Source of the DNA: Clostridia bacterium
Lineage (GTDB): Bacteria; Bacillota; Clostridia; Oscillospirales; CAG-272
Reading direction: 5' to 3'
NCBI GenBank assembly: GCA_017483305.1
Contig: JAFULC010000005.1
Coordinates: forward strand, 1 to 57,698
Length of the DNA: 57,698 nucleotides
Part shown: piece by piece, positions 28,924 to 38,538 of the stretch
Position numbering within the stretch: position 1 is the stretch's first letter
How the letters are laid out: the number at the start of each line of letters is the position of its first letter
Made by a program: the position numbers and the translations under genes
Notes under the pieces: generated by a model
What the model was told of the DNA's origin: nothing
Database searches by the model: none
What the model saw: the letters and a program-made list of their open reading frames with translations, nothing else

Positions 28924-29944
28924 TTGTGAATTTATGAAAGAAATTGGTAGCGAATTTTATGAACTACAAGAATCGCTTAAAGCAGAGCATAAGGATAATA
29001 TTGCATACTTGTTATCCGGTAGAACAGCATTGCGATTCATTATCGATGATATTTGCGTAAATCAAGAGGTTAGAACAGCATTGCTGCCATCGTACTGTTG
29101 CGAATCGATGATACTTCCTTTTGTTCAAGCGGGAATAAACGTACATTTTTATGACGTGTATTTCGATCATATCGATTATCCCTATGAAAATGATTCGGAC
29201 ATAGTTGTACTTATTGATTTTTTTGGATATACAATAGGCGAAAATAGCGAAATAGCTCGTTGTGAAAAGCATGCAGGAAAGATCATTATTTACGATTCTA
29301 CACATAAAATTGATGGAAATTTTGAAGTGGAATCGTTTGCAGATTACTCCTTTTGCAGCTATCGAAAATGGTTTTACTGTAATTTTGCCAAAGCCGTTAA
29401 GCATAACGGAGCATTTTGTAAGCAGAGCAATTTGTACTGTAATGAGCATTATATCTCGTTGCGTGACGAGGCATTATATGAAAAACAAAAATATATTTCC
29501 GGGAATTCAAACGATAAAGAATCATATCAACGCAAGTTCGCATTGGCAGAGCAAATGTTGGATAATGAATATATAGGATTTGCAGGCAATCCGGTTTCTT
29601 TTGACATGGATGAGATAATTACCAAACGTCAGGAAAATGCAAAATATTTGATTAGTCAGTTAATCACAATTCCACAAATTAACCTGTGGCGTAAAGATGT
29701 TATGCAAAATGATTCTCCTATGTTTGTTCCTATATTGCTTGATCCAATTATTCGAGATGATTTAAGACGTAAGCTAATATGTGAAAAAATATATTGTCCC
29801 ATTCATTGGCCTGAATCGCCCTATCACGCTAAACGCAACGAATGGCAAGCCATGGAGCTTAGCTTGGTTTGCGATCAACGCTACGATATTACTGATATGG
29901 AACGGGTAGTTAGCGTTATAAAAGATTTTTTTGAAAAATATTGA
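28910..29944 (+). CDS. Divergent DegT-like PLP aminotransferase-fold protein
   Basis: A 344-residue protein with the fold-type I aminotransferase layout: SGRTALRFII (about 36-45) at the phosphate site, LLPSYCCESMILPF, VLIDFFGYTIG, and a candidate PLP lysine in SYRKWFYC (about 150-157). This SxRKW motif occurs in a DegT-related subgroup found in surface-glycan loci. The usual glycine-rich segment after the lysine is replaced by AKAVKHNGAF. Role: transfer of an amino group to a sugar or small acid; the substrate is not predictable. Overlaps the GNAT gene by 14 bp. A/T-rich. Confidence 0.75.
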   Translation: MIKHNCEFMKEIGSEFYELQESLKAEHKDNIAYLLSGRTALRFIIDDICVNQEVRTALLPSYCCESMILPFVQAGINVHFYDVYFDHIDYPYENDSDIVVLIDFFGYTIGENSEIARCEKHAGKIIIYDSTHKIDGNFEVESFADYSFCSYRKWFYCNFAKAVKHNGAFCKQSNLYCNEHYISLRDEALYEKQKYISGNSNDKESYQRKFALAEQMLDNEYIGFAGNPVSFDMDEIITKRQENAKYLISQLITIPQINLWRKDVMQNDSPMFVPILLDPIIRDDLRRKLICEKIYCPIHWPESPYHAKRNEWQAMELSLVCDQRYDITDMERVVSVIKDFFEKY

Positions 29945-29954
29945 GGTGAGAAGT

Positions 29955-30995
29955 ATGTCGCTATATGTTTACACAACCGAACAGTCTAACAAATGGGATG
30001 AAATTGTAAGAAGCTTTAAATCTCATGATGTATATTATTTGTCTGGGTACGTAAAGGCGTTTCAAGTTCACGGGGATGGTCAACCTCTGTTGTTCTACTA
30101 TGAAGGTAAGGATATCAGAGGAATCAATGTTGTTATGCAACGAGATATTGCGGAAGATACATATTTTGGCGACAAGATCAGTCGTGGCACGTTTTTCGAT
30201 TTTATAACTCCGTATGGTTACGGAGGATGGCTGATTGAGGGCGAAGGGAATAAAGAGCCTTTGTTTGAGGAATACGAACAGTGGTGTAGAACACATAACG
30301 TAGTCAGCGAATTTGTTCGATATCATCCCGTACTAAACAACGCGGAGATGTCCAAGCCGTTTTATGATGTGATAGCATTGGGAAAAACTATTGCAATGGA
30401 TCTGTCTTCGCCCGATATTATTTTTCAAAATCTCACCAGTCAAAACAGAAACAAGTTTAGAAAGGCCCAAAAATCCGGTATTAACATCTATCGCGGACAT
30501 TATCCTGAGATATATAAAATCTTCAAGGAGATATACAACCAGACTATGGATTCCGACCATGCCAAGGCATATTATTATTTTGGAGATGAATTTTACGAGA
30601 GCATTATCAATGATCTGTCGGATGAGGCGCAAATCTTTTGGGCGGAGCTTGACGGGAAAATAATAGCTGCATCAATTATGATTGCGGCAAATGGGTATAT
30701 GAATTATCATTTGTCGGGGTCTTTAAGAGAATATCAGAATTTGGCACCAACCAATCTTCTTATCTATAAAGCTGCTATTTGGGGAAGCTTAAACGGTTAT
30801 AAAAGTCTTCACCTTGGTGGCGGTGTCGGTTCCAAGGAAGATAGCCTATATTTGTTTAAAAGCGGATTTAACCGTAACGATACCAAACAGTTCAGCATAG
30901 GTAAAAAGATATACTTGAATGATGTCTATGATGATTTGGTATCAATGAAAAATTGTGATGTCGCGGTAAATTATTTTCCACAGTATAGGGCATAG
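29955..30995 (+). CDS. FemAB/GNAT-type acyl- or aminoacyltransferase
   Basis: A 346-residue protein of the FemAB-like double-GNAT kind. Visible signatures are SQNRNKFRKAQKSGI (about 163-177), the acceptor-domain segment AELDGKIIAASIMIAANGYMN and HLGGGVGSKEDSLYLFKSGF near the C-terminus. FemAB enzymes transfer amino acids from aminoacyl-tRNA to peptidoglycan precursors, and relatives in glycan loci are thought to attach amino acids or acyl groups to amino sugars. The start at 29955 follows GAGGTGAG; the preceding gene ends 10 bp before it. A/T-rich block. Confidence 0.8.
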   Translation: MSLYVYTTEQSNKWDEIVRSFKSHDVYYLSGYVKAFQVHGDGQPLLFYYEGKDIRGINVVMQRDIAEDTYFGDKISRGTFFDFITPYGYGGWLIEGEGNKEPLFEEYEQWCRTHNVVSEFVRYHPVLNNAEMSKPFYDVIALGKTIAMDLSSPDIIFQNLTSQNRNKFRKAQKSGINIYRGHYPEIYKIFKEIYNQTMDSDHAKAYYYFGDEFYESIINDLSDEAQIFWAELDGKIIAASIMIAANGYMNYHLSGSLREYQNLAPTNLLIYKAAIWGSLNGYKSLHLGGGVGSKEDSLYLFKSGFNRNDTKQFSIGKKIYLNDVYDDLVSMKNCDVAVNYFPQYRA

Positions 30996-31107
30996 TTGAA
31001 AAAACGCACACAGATAGTTACAGGTGATGTAATTATTGAATGGCAGATGTAAGGTAATTAAATTCTTAAATTTTTAAAAGCAAATCTGATTAATCTGGAG
31101 ACTGATT

Positions 31108-31956
31108 ATGTCACTCACACTTATGTACATAACCAATAATACGGTTACCGCCTCTATTGCGCAAAAAGCGGGGGTGGACCGTATTTGGGTCGATATGGAA
31201 TATATAGGCAAGGAAGAGCGCCAGGCGGGAATGAACACGGTGAAATCCCATCATACCGTTGCGGACATCGAGAAGCTCAGACCGATCGTAACCTCATCAG
31301 AGCTGTTGGTCAGGATCAATCCTATCCACGACAAGACTGATGAATATGGCTCTACAGAAGAAGAAATTGAAGATGTAATAAATGCCGGAGCCGATGTTAT
31401 TATGTTGCCCATGTTTCAAACAAAGCAGGATGTGGAGCGTTTTATCAAGGCAGTGAACGGCAGAGTTAAAACCTTACTGCTTTTTGAAACGGCGGAGGCT
31501 GTTGAAAATATAGATGATATACTGTCCGTTTCGGGAATCGATGAGGCACATATAGGTCTTAATGATTTGCATCTTGCCTACAAAATGAACTTTATGTTCG
31601 AGCTTCTGTGCGACGGAACGGTAAAAAAACTCTGCGAAAGGTTTAAAGAAAAGGGAATCAAGTACGGTTTTGGAGGTATTGCAAGAGTCGGTTACGGAAT
31701 GTTGCCGGCAGAGCATATCATTGCCGAGCACTACTGCTTGGGTTCAACCGCAGCAATTCTTTCCCGCGGCTTTTGTGATGCAAACGTCGTTCAGGATCCA
31801 ATGGAAATAGAAAGTATCTTTATTGAAGGCGTTAAAAATATCAGATTGAAAGAGATTGAGGTGGCGGCATATACCAAAGCTCAATACGATGAAAATCTCT
31901 CGATAATTAAGAAAAAAGTGTCCGAAATAGTAGAAAGAAAAAAGGCAAACCGGTAA
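31108..31956 (+). CDS. HpcH/HpaI family aldolase/lyase
   Basis: A 282-residue TIM-barrel protein of the HpcH/HpaI (class II pyruvate aldolase / citrate lyase beta) family. Candidate metal ligands are Glu in LLLFETAEAVENID (about 129-142) and Asp in HIGLNDLHLAY (about 149-159), with LVRINPIHD contributing the Arg. The catalytic His of HpaI, normally in a DxEH-type motif, is Tyr here (VDMEYIGKEER), so the reaction may differ from a classical aldolase. Related proteins occur in bacterial glycan loci, suggesting a role in making a modified acid. TCTGGAG precedes the ATG. It begins a new block after a 112-bp gap. Confidence 0.82.
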   Translation: MSLTLMYITNNTVTASIAQKAGVDRIWVDMEYIGKEERQAGMNTVKSHHTVADIEKLRPIVTSSELLVRINPIHDKTDEYGSTEEEIEDVINAGADVIMLPMFQTKQDVERFIKAVNGRVKTLLLFETAEAVENIDDILSVSGIDEAHIGLNDLHLAYKMNFMFELLCDGTVKKLCERFKEKGIKYGFGGIARVGYGMLPAEHIIAEHYCLGSTAAILSRGFCDANVVQDPMEIESIFIEGVKNIRLKEIEVAAYTKAQYDENLSIIKKKVSEIVERKKANR

Positions 31957-31960
31957 TTTT

Positions 31961-33121
31961 ATGAAAAAGATATGTATTTGTACGACGATAGCAAGCACCC
32001 TGAAAAGCTTCGTCGTAGAAACCGCCAAATATTTACATAACGAGTGCGGATACGACGTTACACTTATATGCAGTCCCGACGAGGCGTTTGCCAAGTCTCT
32101 GCCCGAATATCTGCATTTCATACCCGTCGATATGCCCAGAGGCGCGAAGCTGTCAGGATTCAAGTCGATAAAGGTATTCAGAAAAATATTCCGTGAGCAG
32201 AAGTTTGATTTAGTTCAATATTCAACCCCCAACGCTGCTTGTTATGCATCGATCGCCGCAAAAAAGGAAAAGGTGCCGATACGCTTGTATTGTCAGTGGG
32301 GAATAAGATACGTAGGGCTTTCGGGAGTGTCGCGAAAGATATTTAAGATCATCGAAAAGCTCGTTTGTAAGAATTCAACCCATATTCACGCGGTAAGTCA
32401 GAAAAATATGGCTTTTGCGATCGGTGAGGGCCTGTATAAAGCAAAAAAAGCGAGTGTGGTTGGTAACGGCGGAACGATAGGCGTTGATATGACGCAGTAT
32501 GACGTTAATAATAAGAGTGAGTGGCGCACGGCTACCCGCGAGCAGTACGGTCTTAGTCAGAGCGATTTTGTTTACGGCTTTGTTGGCCGTATATCTAAGG
32601 ATAAGGGCTGTGAAGAGCTGCTGAATGCATTTTTTGAGGTTAGTAGAAAGCATGAAAATGCCAGATTGCTTATAGTTGGTCCGTTCGAGAATGATTGTGG
32701 AATAGCTGCAGATGTGCTCGAAAAAGCTAAAAAGAACGAAAAGATAGTATTCACCGGCAGAGTTGACGGTGCAGATATGAAAAAATATTATTCTGCTATA
32801 GACGTTCTCGTTCATCCAACGTATCGCGAGGGCTTCGGAATGGTTATTCAGGAGGCGGGCGCCATGGCTGTGCCGACGATAACCACAAACATACCCGGCG
32901 CGTCGGAGGTCATGGAGGACGGTGTGTCATGTCTTCTCGTAGAGCCCAGAAGCACAGAGCAGCTTGCAGAGCAGATGTCAGAAGTTATTCTGTCTGATGA
33001 ACTGATAAAAGCTCTTGGGGCGCAGGCATACGAAAGGACTAAAACGCTCTATAACCGCCCCGTAATGCTTGAATTTCAGAGAAAAGACTACGAAAAACTT
33101 TTAGGTGGAGATAAGGAATGA
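31961..33121 (+). CDS. Glycosyltransferase family 4
   Basis: A 386-residue GT-B glycosyltransferase. The N-terminal domain carries the acceptor side (QYSTPNAACYASIAA) and the C-terminal domain starts at FVYGFVGRISKDKG; the donor-site EX7E motif is in REGFGMVIQEAGAM (about 292-305). Retaining GT4 enzymes add a sugar from a nucleotide donor to the lipid-linked oligosaccharide on the cytoplasmic face; PglA and WbnK-type enzymes are relatives. The ATG follows the aldolase stop by 4 bp, and it overlaps the next gene by 4 bp (ATGA). Donor and linkage cannot be predicted. Confidence 0.9.
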   Translation: MKKICICTTIASTLKSFVVETAKYLHNECGYDVTLICSPDEAFAKSLPEYLHFIPVDMPRGAKLSGFKSIKVFRKIFREQKFDLVQYSTPNAACYASIAAKKEKVPIRLYCQWGIRYVGLSGVSRKIFKIIEKLVCKNSTHIHAVSQKNMAFAIGEGLYKAKKASVVGNGGTIGVDMTQYDVNNKSEWRTATREQYGLSQSDFVYGFVGRISKDKGCEELLNAFFEVSRKHENARLLIVGPFENDCGIAADVLEKAKKNEKIVFTGRVDGADMKKYYSAIDVLVHPTYREGFGMVIQEAGAMAVPTITTNIPGASEVMEDGVSCLLVEPRSTEQLAEQMSEVILSDELIKALGAQAYERTKTLYNRPVMLEFQRKDYEKLLGGDKE

Positions 33122-34050
33122 GAATTGTTCTTTCCGACAAAAAGCTTGACAATCAAAGATTGCCATCCGATATTGAGGTTATAAGAGTTTCACTTAAAGA
33201 ACTCGAAATTTATTCAAAAAATCCCGACGTAGTTGCGATAGCGGGTTCAAGAGCTATGGCGATAAGATGCGCCGATATGGATTTTCCTTCGCTCAAGCTT
33301 TTCCAGCTTACCAGTGCAGGATTTGACGGTGTGCCTTACCAAGCATATGCAGAAAAAGGAGTACCTGTTGCAAATGCGGGAAACGTTTATTCAGCACCAA
33401 TAGCTGAAACGGTCGTTTTCGGTATTCTTTCAGCGGCAAAGAAGCTGCGAGCGAACATAAACAATAGACGATTCAAAATTACACGCGGATATAACCTTAT
33501 TACAGAGCTGCAGAACAAGCACGTTTTGATAATGGGTGCAGGAAATATTGGCACTGCGGTGGCAAAAAGGCTTTCGGGATTTGATATGATAATAGACGGA
33601 TATGACCCGTATTGCTCCGAAAAGCCGCAATATAGACGTATCCTACGTAGCAGAGAAGAACTCGCGGAGGCAATCGGCAGCTACGATTACATAGTCTCAA
33701 CAATGCCGGATAATGAACAAACACGTAAGTTTATAGATGCCTCGCTCTTGTCGTATTGCAAGGCGACCGCGGTTATTGTTAATGTAGGAAGAAGGGCAGT
33801 CTTTGACGAAAATGCGCTCTACCGCGCTCTCAAGTCAAAGAAAATCGGAGGCGCAGTGCTCGATATGTTTGAAAAACTGCCCAACCCGATAACAAATAAA
33901 TTCCGCAGACTAAAAAACGTCATGGTGCTCCCCGGAGTAGCAGCCATCTCAAAAGAGGTAAATGAAAGACTGTCTGAGCATATGACTAATAATGTTCTTG
34001 CATCGCTAAGCGGAGAACAAATCTCAAATGTGATCAACGGAGTGAAATAA
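33118..34050 (+). CDS. D-isomer 2-hydroxyacid dehydrogenase
   Basis: A 310-residue NAD-dependent D-2-hydroxyacid dehydrogenase. The dinucleotide site is GAGNIG (about 139-144), followed by the acidic DGYDPY segment; TMPDNEQTRKFID and VNVGRRAVFDENAL are the usual substrate/NAD contacts, and the catalytic His position is replaced in the VLPGVAA segment, where the family has HxxG. That last point makes activity uncertain. It reduces 2-oxo acids to D-2-hydroxy acids or the reverse. Lying in a glycan locus with an HpcH-type aldolase two genes upstream, it may make an acid substituent. Overlaps the GT4 gene by 4 bp. Confidence 0.85.
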   Translation: MRIVLSDKKLDNQRLPSDIEVIRVSLKELEIYSKNPDVVAIAGSRAMAIRCADMDFPSLKLFQLTSAGFDGVPYQAYAEKGVPVANAGNVYSAPIAETVVFGILSAAKKLRANINNRRFKITRGYNLITELQNKHVLIMGAGNIGTAVAKRLSGFDMIIDGYDPYCSEKPQYRRILRSREELAEAIGSYDYIVSTMPDNEQTRKFIDASLLSYCKATAVIVNVGRRAVFDENALYRALKSKKIGGAVLDMFEKLPNPITNKFRRLKNVMVLPGVAAISKEVNERLSEHMTNNVLASLSGEQISNVINGVK

Positions 34051-34052
34051 TT

Positions 34053-35012
34053 ATGTTTTTTAGCGTTGTTATACCCGTCTACAATGTAGAAAAATATCTT
34101 CGTGACTGTGTCGATAGTGTTCTTTCTCAAAGTTTTGAAGATTTCGAGCTTATACTTGTAGACGACGGAAGTAAGGATAGCAGCGGAGCTATTTGCGACG
34201 AATATGCTGCAAAGGATGAAAGAGTTAAGGTAATACATAAGGAAAACGGCGGACAGTCTACGGCAAGAAACGCAGGAATCGATGCGGCAATCGGGGAATT
34301 CGCAGTATTCCTTGATAGCGATGACCTGATATGCGATAATAATTTCTTTTCTGACGTTAAGACCGCAATTGAAGAAAATACAGATGTAGTTGTATTTCGT
34401 TATTGCAAATATTATGAGGACAAGCGCATTGACGGATGCGGAATCAATCTTTCGGGCGTTTTCAGCACCAACAAGGTCGATTTTTTGCGCGAGCTTGTAA
34501 AAAGAGACGCATTTTTCTGCTCTTGCTGGTCAAAGTGTACCCGAATGAGTATCCTCAAGGATAACGGAATAAGATTTGACGAGAATCTTTCCTGCGAGGA
34601 TATGGATTGGTATTACAATGTGGTTTCAAAGGCATCTGCCTTTAAGGTTATTGATAAACCGTTTGTTTATTACCGCCAGCGTTCGAATTCGGTAACCTCA
34701 TCGTTTAAAAAGAAGAGTATTACCGACTATATCTATACGGTTGAAACGTGGAATGAAAAATTAAATGCTATCGAGGATAGCGAAGAAAAGAGCGTAATGC
34801 TCTCGTCCTTGGCAAAGCTGTACTGTAATCTTCTGATTGCATATTCAAGACATGCGAAGGAGCTCAAGGACTGTAAGAAAAAGATATTTTCCTTCAAGCA
34901 TTTGCTCTCGTACAACTTGAATCCGAGAGTAAAAAAAATATCGATGTTCGCAAAAGTCTTTGGGCTTGGTATAACCTGTACCGCACTTAATGTTCTCGGA
35001 AAGATGAGGTAA
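34053..35012 (+). CDS. Glycosyltransferase family 2
   Basis: A 319-residue GT-A inverting-type glycosyltransferase. SVVIPVYNVEKYLRDCVDS begins the nucleotide-binding domain, LVDDGSKDSSG binds the donor, FLDSDD (about 88-93) is the DXD-like metal motif and ENLSCEDMDWYYNV contains the acceptor-side catalytic acidic residues. The C-terminal 100 residues are basic and probably contact the membrane. Adds one sugar to the growing repeat unit. Starts 2 bp after the dehydrogenase stop. The closest in-window relative is the GT2 at 40820. Confidence 0.92.
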   Translation: MFFSVVIPVYNVEKYLRDCVDSVLSQSFEDFELILVDDGSKDSSGAICDEYAAKDERVKVIHKENGGQSTARNAGIDAAIGEFAVFLDSDDLICDNNFFSDVKTAIEENTDVVVFRYCKYYEDKRIDGCGINLSGVFSTNKVDFLRELVKRDAFFCSCWSKCTRMSILKDNGIRFDENLSCEDMDWYYNVVSKASAFKVIDKPFVYYRQRSNSVTSSFKKKSITDYIYTVETWNEKLNAIEDSEEKSVMLSSLAKLYCNLLIAYSRHAKELKDCKKKIFSFKHLLSYNLNPRVKKISMFAKVFGLGITCTALNVLGKMR

Positions 35013-35017
35013 AAGAG

Positions 35018-36298
35018 TTGAAGGATCCCAAGGTTTTGGTAGTCGGAATAAATCCGTGGATAGATAACACCGGAATCAATACCCTTATCAATTTTTTTGA
35101 CGGTTGGGATAAGGATTCGCTCGCGCATTTGTATACTAGATCGGGAATGCCCAACACAAAAATATGCGATCGCTTTTTCAGGATATCCGAGCCGAAGGTG
35201 CTTAAAAGCATTCTAAAGCGCGGAATCAAGACGGGCGAATCCGTGCCGAATTCCGATAATGCAGGTCAGAGCGCCGACGAAAATAAGATATACAAGAAAA
35301 AGCGAGGCTCCTTTACAGCGCTGTGTAGGGAAGCGGTCTGGCTACTTGGAAAATGGAAAACCAAAGAGCTTGACAGTTTTCTCACAGAATATGATGCTGA
35401 CGTTCTCTTCTTTCCCGTATACTCAAATGTGTATATGTGCCGGTTGCAGAATTACATCGCAAAAAAGACTAATAAGCCTGTTATACTATACTCATCCGAC
35501 GATAATTATTCATATAAGTGCATTGCAAAGGATCCTTTCTCTTTGCTTCACCGATTTTGGCTAAGACAACAGGAAAAAAAGCTTTTTAAGCGCGCGGACA
35601 AGGTTATGGTCATCACGCCCAAGCAAAAGGAAGAGTACGACAGAATATTCGGTGTTGACAGTGTAGTGCTGACAAAGGGCGTAGACTTTTCCAATTGTCC
35701 GTTTGTTCAGAGACCTGTAGCAGATCCCGTAAGGATCGTGTATACCGGCAAGTTGATCATAGGCAGGTGGAAGACACTTGCAGCGATAGCCGACGTTCTT
35801 GGCGAGATAAACAAGGAAAGATGCAGATTTGCGTTGGATATATATACCACCGATGAGCCTACAGGTGAGCAAAGGGCAGCGCTTAACAGAAATGGAAGTC
35901 AGATAAAAGGGGCGCTTACTCTCTCCGAGGTTCAGAACGTTCAGGCTCAGGCGGATATTCTCGTATTTGTCGAAAGTCTGGAAAAGAAATATAAAAATGC
36001 GGCAAGGCTCTCCTTTTCAACTAAGATCACAGATTATCTCAAAAGCGGAAAATGCATTTTAGCTATCGGAGATAAGGACATAGCTCCTATTGATTACTTT
36101 GTTCGTTATGATTCTGCCGTAACGGCGACCTCGTATTTGGAAATCAAGGAAAAGTTGAAAATGCTTGCGGACGATACTTCGATCATTTCCGAATATTCAC
36201 AAAAGGCATATGCTTGTGGCAAAGATCATCACGATAAGGCTGAGATCGATAGAATATTAAGAACTGTCATTATGACAGTAGTTAGGAAAAATAGATAA
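35018..36298 (+). CDS. Glycosyltransferase family 4-like
   Basis: A 426-residue GT-B-like protein. The N-terminus VLVVGINPWIDNTGINTLINF is a Rossmann domain, YSSDDNYSYKCIAKDP and KADKVMVITPKQKEEYDR are the inter-domain region, and the C-terminal donor domain starts at VRIVYTGKLIIGRWKTL. It lacks a clear EX7E motif; AARLSFSTKITDYLKSGKCIL takes its place, as in several capsular GT4-like enzymes. The start is a TTG at 35018 with GAGG 8 bp upstream; an in-frame ATG is not available nearby. Role as a sugar transferase is likely, linkage unknown. Confidence 0.8.
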   Translation: MKDPKVLVVGINPWIDNTGINTLINFFDGWDKDSLAHLYTRSGMPNTKICDRFFRISEPKVLKSILKRGIKTGESVPNSDNAGQSADENKIYKKKRGSFTALCREAVWLLGKWKTKELDSFLTEYDADVLFFPVYSNVYMCRLQNYIAKKTNKPVILYSSDDNYSYKCIAKDPFSLLHRFWLRQQEKKLFKRADKVMVITPKQKEEYDRIFGVDSVVLTKGVDFSNCPFVQRPVADPVRIVYTGKLIIGRWKTLAAIADVLGEINKERCRFALDIYTTDEPTGEQRAALNRNGSQIKGALTLSEVQNVQAQADILVFVESLEKKYKNAARLSFSTKITDYLKSGKCILAIGDKDIAPIDYFVRYDSAVTATSYLEIKEKLKMLADDTSIISEYSQKAYACGKDHHDKAEIDRILRTVIMTVVRKNR

Positions 36299-36300
36299 AA

Positions 36301-37371
36301 ATGTTTTGGTATTTATTTTTAGCGGCGTCGCCTATTGTAATGGCGCCGATAGTGAGCGTAGGATACAAGTGCTCAATTGACGATAACCGTAGGGCGAAAA
36401 GAACCTATCTTGTCTTATGCGGCATCATATTGTTTTTGATGATTGCATTAAGACACTATAGTCTCGGAAGCGTTGATTCATCTAACTATTATAACAACTG
36501 GATAAAGCTCAGCAATATGTCGTATTCATCCCTGCAGGAATTTATGGACATAAGCGACATGGAGTCGGGATATCTTTTCACCGTATGGTGTCTTTCGAGA
36601 GTTTTTCCGTCTGCTCAGTATCTTTTTGTGCTTACGGGATTGCTGTTCAGCTTCGCAATATGCAGAACGGTATATCTGAATTCCGAAAACGTCATGGTCA
36701 GTATGATAATGTGTATCTGCCTTGGCCTGTACACATTTATGATTCAGGGCTTGAGACAGGCGATTGCGATGTCGATCTGTATGCTTGCAATAGAGGCATG
36801 CAAAAAGAGAAAGCTTTTTAAGTTTCTTCTCCTTATACTGTTGGCGTTTGTATTTCACAGAACCTGTCTTGTTTTCCTTCCTGTGTACTTCCTTTACGGG
36901 CTGAAGTTTGACTTCAAGGTTAAATTCGGCATGGTTGCAACTGCTGGAGTATTGCTCGCACTTTCTCCTGTAATTGTAACGTACGGTAATGCTTTTTTGG
37001 ACAGAGACTACGGCACGGCGGTTGAATCCGGTGCCGTTGTCGCTATGCTGATACACATTATTGTTTTAGCGACGGCATTTATTTTCCTGAATGAAAAAAA
37101 CACCGATAAAAACAACACCTTATTTATTTCAATTGCCGTTCTGGGTCTAGCGTTTTATGCAATGAGGTATCTTGGCGCCCAATCACTTGAGAGAATATCC
37201 TTTTATTTCTTGATAGGACAGGCTATAGTTTTGCCTGCGGTTATCGGTAAATTCGAGCCGCGCTCGAGAAAGATAATAAATATGGCTGTTTGTATTCTTT
37301 CGATAGCATTGTTTGTTTACAGACTTAATGCAACCTACGGCATAGAATATATGTTTTTCTGGGAAGGATAA
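36301..37371 (+). CDS. EpsG-family polysaccharide polymerase (Wzy-like)
   Basis: A 356-residue membrane protein with about ten hydrophobic segments. EpsG-type features are visible: LRHYSLGSVDSSNYYNNW after the second segment (the charged loop of putative polymerases), MIQGLRQAIAMSICMLA and FVFHRTCLVFLPVYF in the middle. Such proteins polymerise lipid-linked repeat units on the outer face of the membrane in Wzx/Wzy-type pathways. Only one polymerase and one flippase (45028) are in this locus, fitting a single repeat-unit polymer. It starts 2 bp after the upstream GT. Confidence 0.88.
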   Translation: MFWYLFLAASPIVMAPIVSVGYKCSIDDNRRAKRTYLVLCGIILFLMIALRHYSLGSVDSSNYYNNWIKLSNMSYSSLQEFMDISDMESGYLFTVWCLSRVFPSAQYLFVLTGLLFSFAICRTVYLNSENVMVSMIMCICLGLYTFMIQGLRQAIAMSICMLAIEACKKRKLFKFLLLILLAFVFHRTCLVFLPVYFLYGLKFDFKVKFGMVATAGVLLALSPVIVTYGNAFLDRDYGTAVESGAVVAMLIHIIVLATAFIFLNEKNTDKNNTLFISIAVLGLAFYAMRYLGAQSLERISFYFLIGQAIVLPAVIGKFEPRSRKIINMAVCILSIALFVYRLNATYGIEYMFFWEG

Positions 37372-37375
37372 TTTT

Positions 37376-38533
37376 ATGAAGCTTGTTTTGCTATCCAGTT
37401 TTTTGAATCACCATCAGCAGCCTCTCTGTGAAGCGTTTCGCTCGCTTTGCGATGACTTTTGCTTTGTTGCAACGGAATCTACGTGTAACGTGGGCTATCA
37501 GGTGTCGGGTGAAGCGGAATACGTCCTGCACTATTTCGAGGATTCGGAAAAGGATCTGGTGCGACAAAAGATTCTGGAGGCTGACGTTGTGATTTTTGGT
37601 GCGTGCCCTACAGAGTTGATCGAACACAGAATGAAGGAAAACAAGCTTTCGTTCGTTTATTCCGAGCGCTTCTTTAAAAAGGGAATTTGGAGAAGATTTA
37701 TTCCTTCAACAAGAAAAGCTATCAAACGTAGGATTCTTAACCAAAGCGATAAAAGACTTTACGTATTGTCTGCAAGCGCATTCCTGTCTTATGACCTTTC
37801 ATTGCTTGGATATCCGATTGAAAAATGCTTTAAATGGGGCTATTTCCCGAGGCAACGCGAATATGAGAATATTGGCGAAGTTATTGACAATAAAAAACCC
37901 AACACGATTTTGTGGTGCGGTAGACTGATCGGATTGAAGCATGCCGAGCACGCTGTATCGGCTGTAAAACTACTTAAAGATAACGGATACCAGTTTGAGT
38001 TGAACATAATTGGCGACGGCATTGAGAAGGATAATCTTGAAAAATTGATAAATCGAACGGGCCTGTCTGATCACGTTCACCTTATTGGATCAAAATCCTC
38101 GGACGAGGTTCGTAAATATATGGAGAATTCGCAAATCTTCCTCTTTACTTCCAATCGCATGGAAGGCTGGGGAGCTGTTTTGAATGAGTCGATGAACGCG
38201 GGATGCGCCGTTGTTGCCGGTCATGCCATAGGATCCGTGCCTTTTTTGATAGATGAAGGAATAAACGGCGAGGTTTATGAGAGTGGCAACGTTAAGGAAT
38301 TGTATAATAAAATCGCGACTCTTTTGGATAATCCTCAAGATATGCGTGAAATGGGAGAGCGGGCATATCATACACTTGTCGATGAATGGAATGCAAAGGA
38401 AGCAGCCACCCGTTTGATTGCGCTTGCACAAGCGCTTGAAGCGGACGAGAATGTCGGCAATTTGTTTGTGAGCGGCCCGTGTAGTCCAGCAGGTATAATT
38501 AAGGACAGATGGCATAAGAGGAAAGGAAACTAA
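37376..38533 (+). CDS. Glycosyltransferase family 4
   Basis: A 385-residue GT-B glycosyltransferase. An N-terminal Rossmann domain (KLVLLSSFLNHHQQPLCEA) and a C-terminal donor domain starting at NTILWCGRLIGLKHAE. The donor-site EX7E motif is in NRMEGWGAVLNESMNAGCA (about 261-279), and GSVPFLIDEGINGEVYESG follows. Such enzymes are usually retaining. The C-terminus has a short unusual tail with a SGPCSPAG stretch. It lies 4 bp after the EpsG-like gene and 5 bp before a GT2 gene; donor and acceptor are not predictable. Confidence 0.9.
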   Translation: MKLVLLSSFLNHHQQPLCEAFRSLCDDFCFVATESTCNVGYQVSGEAEYVLHYFEDSEKDLVRQKILEADVVIFGACPTELIEHRMKENKLSFVYSERFFKKGIWRRFIPSTRKAIKRRILNQSDKRLYVLSASAFLSYDLSLLGYPIEKCFKWGYFPRQREYENIGEVIDNKKPNTILWCGRLIGLKHAEHAVSAVKLLKDNGYQFELNIIGDGIEKDNLEKLINRTGLSDHVHLIGSKSSDEVRKYMENSQIFLFTSNRMEGWGAVLNESMNAGCAVVAGHAIGSVPFLIDEGINGEVYESGNVKELYNKIATLLDNPQDMREMGERAYHTLVDEWNAKEAATRLIALAQALEADENVGNLFVSGPCSPAGIIKDRWHKRKGN

Positions 38534-38538
38534 GATAA

